Below, piece after piece: positions 40,122 to 49,480 of a stretch of 64,000 bases of DNA; the stretch's first letter is position 1; the number at the start of each line of letters is the position of its first letter. A model generated the notes under the pieces. It saw nothing but the letters and a program-made list of their open reading frames with translations. It had not been told where the DNA came from and made no database searches. The DNA comes from JAVEWJ01 sp034004605 (GTDB lineage Bacteria; Patescibacteriota; Gracilibacteria; UBA1369; LOWO2-01-FULL-3). The stretch covers positions 248,001-312,000 of the forward strand of contig JAVEWJ010000001.1 of NCBI GenBank assembly GCA_034004605.1, read 5' to 3'. The translations under genes were made by a program, and so were the position numbers.

Positions 40122-42443
40122 ATGAAAAAGATTTTTTCATTTCCGCTCGGACTTTTGGCTTTTGCCTTGATGTTTTCGAGTATGGGAAATGTGGCTTTCT
40201 CTTCGAATTTTTCGGACACGGTGGGGAGTCAGTTTTATTCATCTATTGATTGGATGAGTGAAAACGGAGTTGTAAATGGATACGGCGATGGCACTTTTAA
40301 GCCAACTGTTTGTGTCAATCGTGTTGAGTTTTTGAAGATGCTTTTCAAGATGAAGGGTGTTGATGAGACAGCCTATACGGCTGAGCTTTTTACTGATACG
40401 CCTGCAGACTCTTGGTATGCTTCTTATGTTAAAACGGCTAGAGCCAGAGGGGTTGTGAATGGATATAGTGATGGATCTTTTAAGCCTGGAAAATGTGTAA
40501 CAAGAGCGGAGGCTTCGAAAATGGCGTTTTTGATGTATTATTCTGATGAGGAAATTTCTTCAGAAGTTGAATATAATTATTGGACTTGGCTTTCTGATTT
40601 GAAAGAGGAGGATTGGTATTTCTCTTATGGAGTTTTTGCTTTGGATAGAAATTTTTGGCCTGTGTATTCCGATTCTTCTCTTGGAGCAAATTCCGGAATG
40701 AGTAGAGAAGAAGTGGCGGAGCTTTTGTATAGGCTTAAATCTGTAGAAGATAATGGGCAAATTCGATATTCATGGGATCGTCCGCTTGATTTGGGTGAAA
40801 AATATTTTTATGAAAAATGTAATTACACAAAAAATCCGGACACTTCGGATTTGAAGATTTCTGATTTGCTTTCTAAAGACTCCGATATGGTTTTTTCTTT
40901 GAATTATTCTGATAGTGCTTCAAGAAAAAATTTCGAAGCTATGCTTGAAAAATTTCCTGAGATTTCTGAAAGTGGTCTTTGGTCTTCAATGTTTGGTTAT
41001 AACAAAAGGCCGGAAAATAATTTGGGAAATTTGATGGAGGGCGTTTTTGATGAAGATTATCAGGCGCTTTTGGGCTTTAAGCTTGGGAATGGTGGTTTTG
41101 AAGATTTTGAAAATTCGGAAATTATTGTGGCTGGAAAAGTTTCTGCTGAAGATGATTTTTACAATGCAATAACAAAATCAATGGGTGTTGAACCTATGAA
41201 TAACATGTACTGCGAGGTATCCGGAAATGAGCTTTATTTTACTTCCGAGGATGAGGATTTTTATTTTGTGAGATATGGAGATATCTTTTTTGTAACGAAT
41301 TCTTTGAAAAATCGTGAAGATGCGATGGATAGGCTTAAGGCTAAAAACGGTTATGATATGAGCGCGGATGGTGAAAAAAGTCTTATTTATGCTTTGGTTT
41401 CCGGAAGTGTGTTTTCTGAGATAATGGATTTGGCTTACGGTATGGATCCTTCTTTTGATTCTTTGAGTGGTCTTTATGACTCAATGGGAGCTATTGAAAT
41501 GTATATATCTGCTTTGACCTCAAACAAACTTCAAATGGATTCTTCCATGGAGCTTACTGATGATGAGATGCTTAGTATGTATCGTGATAATCCGGTTTCA
41601 CTTCTTAATAAACTTCCGGGAAAAAATTTGATGGCTTATATGGAGAGTATGGATTTAAGCCTTCTTTTTGAGCCTTATTTGGACTCTTTAGCCATGATGG
41701 GCGGTACTTATTCCTCATTCTCACTTGAGGATGTTTATGAAGAAACGGATCTTTCCGAGAGTGAATTTGAGCTTATAACGAATTCGCCATATGCTTTTTC
41801 TCTTTCTGAAGTGGGACAAGTGTATCCGGGAATGGTTTTTGCTTTGAAGCTTGATAATTCAGATTTAAGCGCAGGTGACAAACTTGTGAATTATTTGGAT
41901 TTGAAAGTTGATGAACTTATCGATGAAATTGATAGTGAAGTTTTAACATTGGATGCATCAACTTATATTGTGAAAAGCAATGTGGAGGGTTCTTCTCTTA
42001 GAAGAGTAAAACTGGATATGAGTACTTTGCCTGAGACTTTTTGGGCTAATGAAGGTCTTTTAGATGAAAAACAAATTCTTCAAGATAGCGTTTTTGATTT
42101 GTATTATGGAATTAAAAAAGATTCTGATATGAATGTGCTTCTTGTGGCTTTGTATCCGGATTTCAATATGGCTTACGGTCAAGATGTGGTGAAAGATAAT
42201 GCGAAATTCAAAGAGGCAAAGGAGTCACTTGGAACTGTTTATGGTTCAGGTGTTTCTTATTTGGATATAGCGAAAGTCTTTGATTATGTGGATACACTTC
42301 TCGTACTTTCCGGAGACAGTGATTCTATTGGAGAAGAATACGCAGAGGTAAAAGAGGTGGTGTCCAGATTTGAATACTTGATTTCGTCCGCGAAAGTGAG
42401 TGGAGACAGTGTGCTTGGAAGGGCAATACTAAAACTTAAATAG
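40122..42443 (+). CDS. SLH-domain protein with DUF3352-like region
   Basis: A 773-residue secreted protein with a signal peptide (about 1-27). Three SLH modules follow: FSDTVGSQFYSSIDWMSENG with NGYGDGTFKPTVCVNRVEF (about 30-75), FTDTPADSWYASYVKTARARG with NGYSDGSFKPGKCVTRAEA (about 88-135), and a diverged third (LKEEDWYFSYGVFALDRN, about 160-205). The 550-residue remainder is acidic, with repeated strand-helix units such as KLGNGGFEDFENSEIIVAGKV, recalling DUF3352 proteins; this is a weak assignment. No catalytic residues were recognised. It ends at a strong bidirectional terminator. It may anchor to wall polysaccharide like the SLH proteins at 15255 and 46839. Confidence 0.85.
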   Translation: MKKIFSFPLGLLAFALMFSSMGNVAFSSNFSDTVGSQFYSSIDWMSENGVVNGYGDGTFKPTVCVNRVEFLKMLFKMKGVDETAYTAELFTDTPADSWYASYVKTARARGVVNGYSDGSFKPGKCVTRAEASKMAFLMYYSDEEISSEVEYNYWTWLSDLKEEDWYFSYGVFALDRNFWPVYSDSSLGANSGMSREEVAELLYRLKSVEDNGQIRYSWDRPLDLGEKYFYEKCNYTKNPDTSDLKISDLLSKDSDMVFSLNYSDSASRKNFEAMLEKFPEISESGLWSSMFGYNKRPENNLGNLMEGVFDEDYQALLGFKLGNGGFEDFENSEIIVAGKVSAEDDFYNAITKSMGVEPMNNMYCEVSGNELYFTSEDEDFYFVRYGDIFFVTNSLKNREDAMDRLKAKNGYDMSADGEKSLIYALVSGSVFSEIMDLAYGMDPSFDSLSGLYDSMGAIEMYISALTSNKLQMDSSMELTDDEMLSMYRDNPVSLLNKLPGKNLMAYMESMDLSLLFEPYLDSLAMMGGTYSSFSLEDVYEETDLSESEFELITNSPYAFSLSEVGQVYPGMVFALKLDNSDLSAGDKLVNYLDLKVDELIDEIDSEVLTLDASTYIVKSNVEGSSLRRVKLDMSTLPETFWANEGLLDEKQILQDSVFDLYYGIKKDSDMNVLLVALYPDFNMAYGQDVVKDNAKFKEAKESLGTVYGSGVSYLDIAKVFDYVDTLLVLSGDSDSIGEEYAEVKEVVSRFEYLISSAKVSGDSVLGRAILKLK

Positions 42444-42452
42444 AGATTAAAT

Positions 42453-42487
42453 AAAAAACGGGCCTATAAAATTAAGGCTCGTTTTTT
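42453..42487. terminator. Bidirectional terminator, SLH gene / suf operon
   Basis: AAAAAACGGGCCT / AGGCTCGTTTTTT (one G-U pair) between the convergent ends at 42443 and 42505. Confidence 0.88.
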
Positions 42488-42504
42488 TATTGTGTAAAAA
42501 ATTT

Positions 42505-42867
42505 TTAAGCGTCTTTGATCGCCTTTTTTAGGGTTTCGAGACCCAGCATTGCGCATTTGATTCTGCCCGGGCCGATGTCGATTTTGAGAAGGTCTTTGAT
42601 GAAATTTTGGTCGAGAGAATCAATTTCATTAAGGCTTAAGCCTTTTATTTTTTCACTTAACATAGACATTGCTGCGATGGAAATTGCGCATCCTTGTCCC
42701 GAAAATGCTATGTCTTTGATTTTTCCGTCTTCGATTTCGAGTTCCAAAAAAATGCTATCACCGCAGGATGTGTTTTTTCCGAGTTCGCTTTTTTGAGCTT
42801 TCTCAAGCTTTCCGAAATTCTTCGGGTTTTTGAAATGTTCCAAAATTATTTCAGAGTAGAGGTCCAT
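42505..42867 (-). CDS. sufU: SufU-type Fe-S scaffold/sulfur-transfer protein
   Basis: A 120-residue IscU/SufU-family protein. The three conserved cysteines are present: Cys35 (TSCGDSI, with Asp37), Cys60 (GQGCAIS) and Cys105 (RIKCAML). In SufU these bind zinc and accept sulfur from SufS. The region between the second and third cysteine is of SufU rather than IscU type. The start codon overlaps the sufS stop by one base (TAATG), so translation is coupled. It is last in sufCBDSU, an order also known from Firmicutes. No SufE or SufA is seen, fitting the SufU-type system. Confidence 0.9.
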   Translation of the reverse strand: MDLYSEIILEHFKNPKNFGKLEKAQKSELGKNTSCGDSIFLELEIEDGKIKDIAFSGQGCAISIAAMSMLSEKIKGLSLNEIDSLDQNFIKDLLKIDIGPGRIKCAMLGLETLKKAIKDA

Positions 42868-44096
42868 TAGGCGAATATTTTAAGTGTTTTTTGTAGGGCT
42901 TTGTAGGCTTTTTCTATGTCTTCTTCAGTGTTGTAAATTGAAAAACTGAGGCGAGCTGTGGCGGGAATTTTTAGAAATAAATGGAGCGGATGGGCGCAGT
43001 GAAGGCCCGCTCTTGTTGAAATTCCTTCTTCGTTGAAAACTTGAGCGATGTCGTGTGGATGAGCTTTTTCGAGTGTGAATGATAAGATTCCAGATCTTTT
43101 TTGTGTAGATTTTGGGGCAAAAATTTTTACTCCTTTTTCTTTTGAAAACAGGGAATATGCCAAGTCGAAAAGATTTTTTTCGTGTGTCATTATTTCATTT
43201 ATGTCCAGCGAGCTGAAGTAATTAATGGCTTCGTTAAACGCAATTACGCCGGCGATATTTTGTGTGCCGGCTTCGAATTTTTGAGGAATATCTGCAAAGT
43301 CGGTAAATTCGTTGTTTACTTCAATGATATTTCCGCCACCTATGAGAAAAGGCGGCATAGTTTCAAGGAGGTGTTTTTTTCCATACAGAACTCCAATTCC
43401 AGTGGGGCCGAATATTTTGTGACCTGAGAAAGCGAAAAAGTCGCAGTCGATTTTTTGAACATCGGTTTTTTGGTGGGCGATACTTTGTGCGCCGTCGATT
43501 AGAATTTTTGCGTTTTTTGCATTCGCTCGAATTATTTCTGTGAGCGATATTAAGTCTTCCTTTAATCCCAATACATTGGAGCAAGCGGAAATACATACTA
43601 TTTTTGTCTTTTCGGAAAGGAGTTTTTTGAATGCTTCAATGTCGAGTTCGAGATCATTATTTAACGGAGCGATTAGAAGTTTTGCATTTTTTTTCTTTGC
43701 GAGATTTTGCCATGGAACAAAATTCGAGTGATGTTCGAAAATGCTTACTAGAATTTCGTCGCCTTCCAAAATGTTTTCTTCTCCCCAAGAGTGAGCAGCC
43801 AGGTTTATTGATTCGGTGGTGTTTCGTGTGAAAATAATTTCCGTTTCGTGTTTCGCGTTTATGAATTTTTGAACGGTTTTCCTCGTTTCTTCGTATGCAT
43901 TTAAGGCTCTAATTGCAAGACTGTCCGAGGACCTTCCTATGTTTGAATTATAATTTTCATAGTATTCGATAGTCTTATCAATGACACATTTTGGTTTTTG
44001 GGTAGTTGCGGCATTATCCAAATATGTAAGCGGATAGCCGTTTATTTTCTGAGATAAAATCGGGAAATCTTTTTTTAATTTTAAGGGATCAAACAT
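42867..44096 (-). CDS. sufS: Cysteine desulfurase SufS
   Basis: A 409-residue PLP enzyme that takes sulfur from cysteine for Fe-S assembly. The Schiff-base lysine is Lys227 (FAFSGHKIFGPTGIGVLYG), the PLP-binding DGAQSIAH is at about 201-208, and the reactive cysteine is Cys367 (STRAGLHCAHP), placed as in class II SufS rather than IscS. Its start overlaps the end of sufD by 16 bases and its stop overlaps the sufU start. Length is normal. The SufU dependence suggested by the operon order matches class II desulfurases. Confidence 0.96.
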   Translation of the reverse strand: MFDPLKLKKDFPILSQKINGYPLTYLDNAATTQKPKCVIDKTIEYYENYNSNIGRSSDSLAIRALNAYEETRKTVQKFINAKHETEIIFTRNTTESINLAAHSWGEENILEGDEILVSIFEHHSNFVPWQNLAKKKNAKLLIAPLNNDLELDIEAFKKLLSEKTKIVCISACSNVLGLKEDLISLTEIIRANAKNAKILIDGAQSIAHQKTDVQKIDCDFFAFSGHKIFGPTGIGVLYGKKHLLETMPPFLIGGGNIIEVNNEFTDFADIPQKFEAGTQNIAGVIAFNEAINYFSSLDINEIMTHEKNLFDLAYSLFSKEKGVKIFAPKSTQKRSGILSFTLEKAHPHDIAQVFNEEGISTRAGLHCAHPLHLFLKIPATARLSFSIYNTEEDIEKAYKALQKTLKIFA

Positions 44097-44689
44097 AAAG
44101 TTTCTTTTTTAATTTGTTTTCTTAAAGGCTTATCTTTAATAGCGTTTATTTCGTTAAAAATGAATGCTTTTATCAGTGCTTTTTTCGCTTTTTTTTCTGA
44201 AAGCCCTCTGCTTTCGAGGTAATATAGTAGTTCTTTTGGGAAGGCACCAGTGGCAAAGCCGTGGTTTATTTCAACTCCGTTCGAGTTTATTTCGAGGTTT
44301 GGTTTTGAAATTACTTTTGCCATTTCCGATAAAAGTAAATTTTTGTGAACCATTGATGAAGAAATTTCTTTTAAATTTTCTTCCACTTTGATATTTCCAG
44401 TGAAAATCACTTTCGCTTCTTTAAACAAAATGGTTTTAAATTTCAGGTCCGATTTGCAATTATTAATTTTATGATTGATATCGATTTTTATATTAAGAGG
44501 AATCGGATTTTTTCGAATAATTAAAAATAAAATTTCACTTTCTGCGTTTTTATTTGGAAAATTGAAAGAATATTTTAGATTTTCTTCGGCTTTATCGGTT
44601 AGTAAAACAATCAGATTTTGACTTTCGTTTTCCAAAAATGAAAAATTTAGGTCGTTTGGATTTGTTATGTAGAGATAATTTTTTTTCAT
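44081..44689 (-). CDS. sufD: Short SufD-like Fe-S assembly protein
   Basis: A 202-residue protein, about half the size of typical SufD (roughly 400). The C-terminal half keeps the SufB/SufD core signature: NGVEINHGFATGAFPKELLYYLESRGLSEKKAKKALIKAFIFNEI, matching the HG...LFYL.SRG pattern. The N-terminal half retains a short stretch of the beta-helix (FKTILFKEAKVIFTGNIKVEENLKEISSSMVHKNLLLSEMAKV). The usual N-terminal helical domain is missing. It sits directly between sufB (stop adjacent to its ATG) and sufS (16-base overlap), so the operon position supports the name. A minimal SufD may still pair with SufB; reduction rather than a broken gene is likely since the frame is intact. Confidence 0.85.
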   Translation of the reverse strand: MKKNYLYITNPNDLNFSFLENESQNLIVLLTDKAEENLKYSFNFPNKNAESEILFLIIRKNPIPLNIKIDINHKINNCKSDLKFKTILFKEAKVIFTGNIKVEENLKEISSSMVHKNLLLSEMAKVISKPNLEINSNGVEINHGFATGAFPKELLYYLESRGLSEKKAKKALIKAFIFNEINAIKDKPLRKQIKKETLCLIP

Positions 44690-46018
44690 TTAGTTCAGAT
44701 ATAGTTCTATTAGGCGATTTAGTTCGATAGCGTATTCCATTGGTAGTTGTCTGGTTATTGGATCTGCGAATCCGTTTATCAGCATTGTGCCTGCTTCTTT
44801 TTCACTTAGACCTCTTGCCATTAGATAATGCATTTTTTCTTCGCTTAATTTTGAAACGCGTGCTTCGTGTTCAAAGTTTGTGTCGGGATCATTGATATCG
44901 TTTACGGGATAAGTGTTTGAAATTGATTTGTCGTCCAGGATAAGCGCATCGCAGGTGATTTTTGCTTTTGAGTTTTTTGCTTTTTCGGAAATTTTTGTGA
45001 TACCTCTGTAGGTGGAAATTCCGCCATTTTTTGAAACCGATTTTGAAAGAACGAGAGAAGACGTGTTTTTCGCCATGTGAAAAATTTTGGCACCGGCATC
45101 GATGTTTTGGCCTTTATCAGCAAAAGCCAGCGATTGAGTTTCTCCTTTTGCTCCTTCTTCCATTAAATAAATTGCAGGATATTTCATTGTGGTTTTTGAT
45201 CCGAGGTTTACATCAAGCCAAAACATTTCCGCATTTTTCTTAACATGAGCTCTTTTTGTGACGAGATTAAGCACATTTTTCGACCAATTTTGAAGTGTGG
45301 TGTATTCCATTCGCGAATTTTCTTTTGCAATAATTTCAACAACAGCTGCGTGGAGTGAGTCGGTAGTGTAAACGGGGGCGGTGCATCCTTCGATATAGTG
45401 AAGGTATGAATTCTCATCGGTGATTATAAGAGTCCTCTCAAATTGGCCGAGATTTTCCGTATTCATTCTGAAATAGGCGGAGAGTGGAAGGTCGAGTTTT
45501 GTGTTTTTCGGGATATAGATGAAAGAACCGCCCGACCAAAGGGCGCTATTTAGAGCGGAAAATTTATTGTCAGAGGCGGGGATTACTTTCGCGAAATGTT
45601 TGCGGAAAAGTTCTTCGTGATTTTTAAGTCCATCTTCAATCGATTCAAAAATCACACCCTGTTCTTTGAGTTGTTCTTTGAGTGAGTGATAGACCATTTC
45701 CGATTCAAACTGCGCACCTGTGCCGGCCAAAAATTTTCTTTCTGACTGCGGCACTCCGAGTTTGTCGAATGTGTCTTTGATTTCGGATGGAACTTCTTCC
45801 CAACTCGCATGTGTTTTGTCATCGGGCCGAATATAGTAATTTATGTTTTCAAAATTGAGATCTTTGAGGTCCGGACCAAAAGAGGGCATAGATTTTTGAA
45901 AGAAAATTTCAAGAGCTGTAAGCCTAAATTCGAGCATCCATGCGGGCTCCTGTTTCACTTTTGAAATCTCTTTCACAAGTGATTCGTTTAATTTTTTTTT
46001 GATGATATTATTTTGCAT
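44690..46018 (-). CDS. sufB: Fe-S cluster assembly protein SufB
   Basis: A 442-residue scaffold protein of the SufBCD complex on which Fe-S clusters are built. It is mostly right-handed beta-helix, with the conserved HYIEGCTAPVYTTDSLHAAVVEI block (Cys in GCTAP), the TTLQNWSKNVLNLVTKRA segment and the C-terminal YLMARGLSEKEAGTMLINGF motif. The N-terminus with EPAWMLEFRLTALEIF is typical. Its start overlaps the end of sufC by 11 bases, and its stop abuts the sufD start. Length is slightly below the E. coli protein but normal for small genomes. Confidence 0.96.
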   Translation of the reverse strand: MQNNIIKKKLNESLVKEISKVKQEPAWMLEFRLTALEIFFQKSMPSFGPDLKDLNFENINYYIRPDDKTHASWEEVPSEIKDTFDKLGVPQSERKFLAGTGAQFESEMVYHSLKEQLKEQGVIFESIEDGLKNHEELFRKHFAKVIPASDNKFSALNSALWSGGSFIYIPKNTKLDLPLSAYFRMNTENLGQFERTLIITDENSYLHYIEGCTAPVYTTDSLHAAVVEIIAKENSRMEYTTLQNWSKNVLNLVTKRAHVKKNAEMFWLDVNLGSKTTMKYPAIYLMEEGAKGETQSLAFADKGQNIDAGAKIFHMAKNTSSLVLSKSVSKNGGISTYRGITKISEKAKNSKAKITCDALILDDKSISNTYPVNDINDPDTNFEHEARVSKLSEEKMHYLMARGLSEKEAGTMLINGFADPITRQLPMEYAIELNRLIELYLN

Positions 46019-46757
46019 AACCTTCTTTTTCTATTTTTAATGCGAGGTTCGTGTCTCCGGATTTTTCAATTTTCCCGTTTTTATATAGATGAACATGGCT
46101 TGCTTCAATATATTTTAAGATTCTTGGAAAATGCGTGATTATTAGAAGACCGGTATTATTATCTTTTTGAATTTTGTTTATAGTGTTTGCAATTTTTTTC
46201 AGAGCGTCGATATCAAGACCGCTGTCGATTTCGTCAAGTAGTGCGAATTTCGGTCTTAGTACCGCCATTTGCATAATTTCACTTCGTTTTTTTTCTCCTC
46301 CGGACATTTCAAAATTTACTTCCCTAAGAAGAAGATCTGTGTCGAATTCATATTTTTTTGAAAGATCGTAAAGGTGTTCGATAAACTCAAGAGGGGAATA
46401 TGTCTTTGCGGACTTATCTTCTTCCAGAATTTTTGAATTTAATGCGGTTCTAAGAAAGCTTCGCATTGAAAGTCCCTGAATTTCCACAGGATTTTGAAAT
46501 GAAGAGAAAATTCCAAGATTTGCGCGTTTGTTTACAGGAAGTTTTAGAATTTCAGTGTCGTTTAGTTTTACTGATCCGCTTTTTACCTTTAATCCCGGCC
46601 TTCCCATTATTGCATTTATAAGAGTACTTTTCCCTGAACCGTTTGGGCCCATTAAAATGTGTGTTTCGCCTGATTTAATTTTAAGTGAAAAATCGTTTAC
46701 AACGAGTCGATCTTCAACTTCTACGGAAAGTGATTCTATATTAAGCATTTGTGGCAT
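46008..46757 (-). CDS. sufC: Fe-S cluster assembly ATPase SufC
   Basis: A 249-residue ABC-type ATPase of the SufBCD complex. Walker A GPNGSGKST is at about 38-46, the signature MSGGEKKRSEIMQMA at about 150-165, and Walker B with FALLDEIDSGLD follows, as in SufC. The Q-loop region SSFQNPVEIQGLSMRSFLRTA is diagnostic. It is first in the operon sufCBDSU (46757 to 42505). A second in-frame ATG lies 9 bases inside the first; either may be used. No strong promoter was identified in the 81-base gap to the divergent SLH/propeller gene. Confidence 0.96.
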   Translation of the reverse strand: MPQMLNIESLSVEVEDRLVVNDFSLKIKSGETHILMGPNGSGKSTLINAIMGRPGLKVKSGSVKLNDTEILKLPVNKRANLGIFSSFQNPVEIQGLSMRSFLRTALNSKILEEDKSAKTYSPLEFIEHLYDLSKKYEFDTDLLLREVNFEMSGGEKKRSEIMQMAVLRPKFALLDEIDSGLDIDALKKIANTINKIQKDNNTGLLIITHFPRILKYIEASHVHLYKNGKIEKSGDTNLALKIEKEGYAK

Positions 46758-46783
46758 TTTGTAATATTATTTTTTTTGTCAAT

Positions 46784-46811
46784 TTGAATAAATAGTGTCT
46801 TCTGCTAGACT
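46784..46811 (+). promoter_or_regulatory. Promoter of the SLH/beta-propeller gene
   Basis: TTGAAT (46784-46789), a 16-base spacer and TAGACT (46806-46811) with a TGC extension, about 28 bases before the ATG at 46839. It lies within the short divergent region shared with sufC. Confidence 0.55.
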
Positions 46812-46838
46812 TTATCGGATTTTAACCAAACATCAAAT

Positions 46839-49361
46839 ATGAAAATCAAAAAGAAATTTTCGGTCTTGATTTCGGTGATGTTTATTTTTGCACTTTTTGC
46901 GCAAAATGTAAACTCCGAGAGTAAGGCTGATCCGTTTATGGATGTATCTTCCGAAAGCGAATTTTATTCTGCTATTTGGGACCTCAAAGATAGTGGGGTA
47001 GTTCAGGGTTATGCTGATGGCACTTTTAAGCCTGAAAATTCTATCAATAGAGCAGAATTTACGAAAATTTTGGTACTTGCTTCAAAAAGAACAGTTTCCG
47101 GTCTTAATTGTTTCGATGATGTTAATGAGCAATGGTATGCTCCTTACATTTGTACGGCTAAGGAGGCCGGTCTTGTGGATGGTTATTCTGATGGGAAATT
47201 TCGACCGGAACAAGATATAAATTTTGCAGAGGCTTCGAAAATTATTTCCAATACTTTTGGTTTGATAAAAGAAGATACTGATCCAAATCAGTGGTTTAAA
47301 AATTATGTACTTTCGCTTGAGGATTATTCCGCTATTCCGACTTCCGTTTTGTCGTTTGATAAAAAAATCACTAGAGCGGAAATGGCCGAAATGATGTATA
47401 GAGTGAAGAACGGATATACTCAGAAGGCCTATAATACTTTTGAGTCGGTTAGTCGTGGTGAGGTGGCGAAAATTGATACCGTTAATGCTAGAAATTTCAG
47501 GTCTTGCGAGCAAATTCAAGCGGTTATGAGTCGTCCTGATTATTCTTCATATTATTATGCTGATGATTATGATATGGAGGATTTACTCCCTCTTGCATCT
47601 CCTTCTGAAGAAATGACAGGAGATAGTGCAGTAACTGAGCAATCTAAATCAGCTGAAAATGAATCTGACTACTCGGAAACAAATGTGCAGGTTGAAGGTG
47701 TCGATGAGGCTGATATTGTGAAAACAGATGGTGAATATATTTATGTTTTAAAAGGAAATACTGTAAGGGTTGTAGATGCGCGACCTGCTTCTTCGATGAA
47801 AGAAGTGAGTTTTGTGGAATTTCCGGTAGAGGATTTTTATCCTTCAGATATGTATGTTTCGGGTGATCGTTTGGTTGTGACGGGAAGCTACTATGGGTCA
47901 ATGCCGGTGCCTCTTGCGGAAGATGTGGATGCAAAAATTGCCGTAATGCCACCGTATTATTCCGAGGATCTTTCAAAGGTTTTTGTGTATGATATTTTGA
48001 ATAAAACGGATATCAAACTTTTTAGAGATTTTGAAGTTCAGGGTTCTACTTTGAGTTCCAGGAAAATTGGAGATATGCTTTATCTTGTGACAAATAAATA
48101 TCAATATTATTACTATCCTTATTACAATGCGCCTATTAGTCCTGTTCCTATGTATAAGGATTCGAGCGTAGGTGAGAGTGATTATGTGGCTGAATGTAGC
48201 GATATAGCTTATTTGCCGGGAGTTCGTTCGGAAAACAGATTCCTTATGGTTTTCGGAATTCCCGTAGATGATGCGGAAAAAGAAGTGGTGAAAAATACTG
48301 TGGTGGCTTCGGGTGATCAAATTTATGCTTCCACAAAAAATTTGTATGTTGCGGAATCCAGATGGGGAGGAGATTTTAGGATTATGGGAGATATAATTTC
48401 AAATGAAGAAAAAACTGTAGTTCATAAGTTTTCTCTTTCTCCGGATGAGATTGATTATAAAGGAAACGGAGAAGTGCCAGGTAGCGTTTTAAATCAATTC
48501 TCGATGGATGAGAATGGCGACTTCTTTAGGCTCGCTACAACAAAAGACAGATGGGGAGAGTCCACTAATAATATTTATGTTTTGGACGGTTCGCTTAATA
48601 TGTATGGAAAACTTGAAGGAGTAGCTCCCGGTGAACGAATTTACTCTGTGAGATTTATGGGAGACCGCGCTTATATGGTGACTTTTAAAGAAACGGATCC
48701 TTTTTTTGTGATTGATTTGAAAGATAATTCAAAGCCTTCAATTTTGGGCGAACTAAAAATTCCGGGATTCTCTGATTATCTTCATCCTTACGATGAAAAT
48801 CATATTATTGGATTTGGAAAAGATACACTTCCTTCAGGTGACTCCGATTGGGTAGGTGCTTGGTATCAGGGAATGAAGGTCGCTATGTTTGATGTGACGG
48901 ATGTAAATAATCCGAAAGAAATGCACAAAATAGTGATTGGAGATCGAGGAACTTATAGTGAACTTTTGTATAATCACAAGGCGCTTTTGTTTGACAAGGA
49001 AAAGGAAATTATGGCTTTTCCCGTTTCTTTGTCTTTGATTCCTGAGAGCGAGAAAAACGCTTCTACTCCGGCTTGGACTTATGGAGAAACGGTGTATCAA
49101 GGTGCTTATGTATATAAAGTGAGTCTTGAAAATGGATTTGAACTAAAGGGTCGAGCGACACATCTTACAGAGGCTGAAATGGCTGATAAATACAGCTATG
49201 CCTGGTATGGAGATAGTGCTGTAAATCGAATTCTTTATATCGGAGACACAGTGTATACCGTGTCGAAGAATTTCGTGAAGGCGCATAATATGGCGGATAT
49301 GAGAGATATTTCTAGTGCTAAATTAGGCGGGTATACGAATTATTGGAATTATTTAGAGTAA
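46839..49361 (+). CDS. SLH-domain protein with beta-propeller (PF09826-like)
   Basis: An 840-residue secreted protein. After a signal sequence (about 1-27) come three SLH modules: FMDVSSESEFYSAIWDLKDSG with QGYADGTFKPENSINRAEF (about 33-80), FDDVNEQWYAPYICTAKEAG with DGYSDGKFRPEQDINFAEA (about 92-135), and a third (WFKNYVLSLEDYSAIP, KKITRAEMAEMMYRV, about 150-190). From about 278 the motif TNVQVEGVDEADIVKTDGEY starts a large domain matching the beta-propeller family of secreted proteins (PF09826), continuing to the end with repeated IYVLKG-type strands. The role is unknown; propellers often bind or process extracellular ligands. It ends at a good terminator. Confidence 0.9.
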   Translation: MKIKKKFSVLISVMFIFALFAQNVNSESKADPFMDVSSESEFYSAIWDLKDSGVVQGYADGTFKPENSINRAEFTKILVLASKRTVSGLNCFDDVNEQWYAPYICTAKEAGLVDGYSDGKFRPEQDINFAEASKIISNTFGLIKEDTDPNQWFKNYVLSLEDYSAIPTSVLSFDKKITRAEMAEMMYRVKNGYTQKAYNTFESVSRGEVAKIDTVNARNFRSCEQIQAVMSRPDYSSYYYADDYDMEDLLPLASPSEEMTGDSAVTEQSKSAENESDYSETNVQVEGVDEADIVKTDGEYIYVLKGNTVRVVDARPASSMKEVSFVEFPVEDFYPSDMYVSGDRLVVTGSYYGSMPVPLAEDVDAKIAVMPPYYSEDLSKVFVYDILNKTDIKLFRDFEVQGSTLSSRKIGDMLYLVTNKYQYYYYPYYNAPISPVPMYKDSSVGESDYVAECSDIAYLPGVRSENRFLMVFGIPVDDAEKEVVKNTVVASGDQIYASTKNLYVAESRWGGDFRIMGDIISNEEKTVVHKFSLSPDEIDYKGNGEVPGSVLNQFSMDENGDFFRLATTKDRWGESTNNIYVLDGSLNMYGKLEGVAPGERIYSVRFMGDRAYMVTFKETDPFFVIDLKDNSKPSILGELKIPGFSDYLHPYDENHIIGFGKDTLPSGDSDWVGAWYQGMKVAMFDVTDVNNPKEMHKIVIGDRGTYSELLYNHKALLFDKEKEIMAFPVSLSLIPESEKNASTPAWTYGETVYQGAYVYKVSLENGFELKGRATHLTEAEMADKYSYAWYGDSAVNRILYIGDTVYTVSKNFVKAHNMADMRDISSAKLGGYTNYWNYLE

Positions 49362-49383
49362 GATTTTTTTGAATAAAAAAATT

Positions 49384-49411
49384 AAGGCCGGTTGCTTATG
49401 TAATCGGCCTT
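49384..49411 (+). terminator. Terminator after the SLH/propeller gene
   Basis: AAGGCCGGTT (49384-49393) / AATCGGCCTT (49402-49411) with one G-U pair and an 8-base loop, followed by ATTTGTTTT. Confidence 0.75.
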
Positions 49412-49435
49412 ATTTGTTTTGATAATGGAAATGTT

Positions 49436-49464
49436 TTGACAGAAATGCGAAATGTTTTTATATT
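49436..49464 (+). promoter_or_regulatory. Promoter of the GC-rich orphan gene
   Basis: A perfect TTGACA (49436-49441), a 17-base spacer and TATATT (49459-49464), built like the promoter of the other GC-rich gene (4735-4763). Confidence 0.7.
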
Positions 49465-49480
49465 GGTGTTGTTCGGGTGG

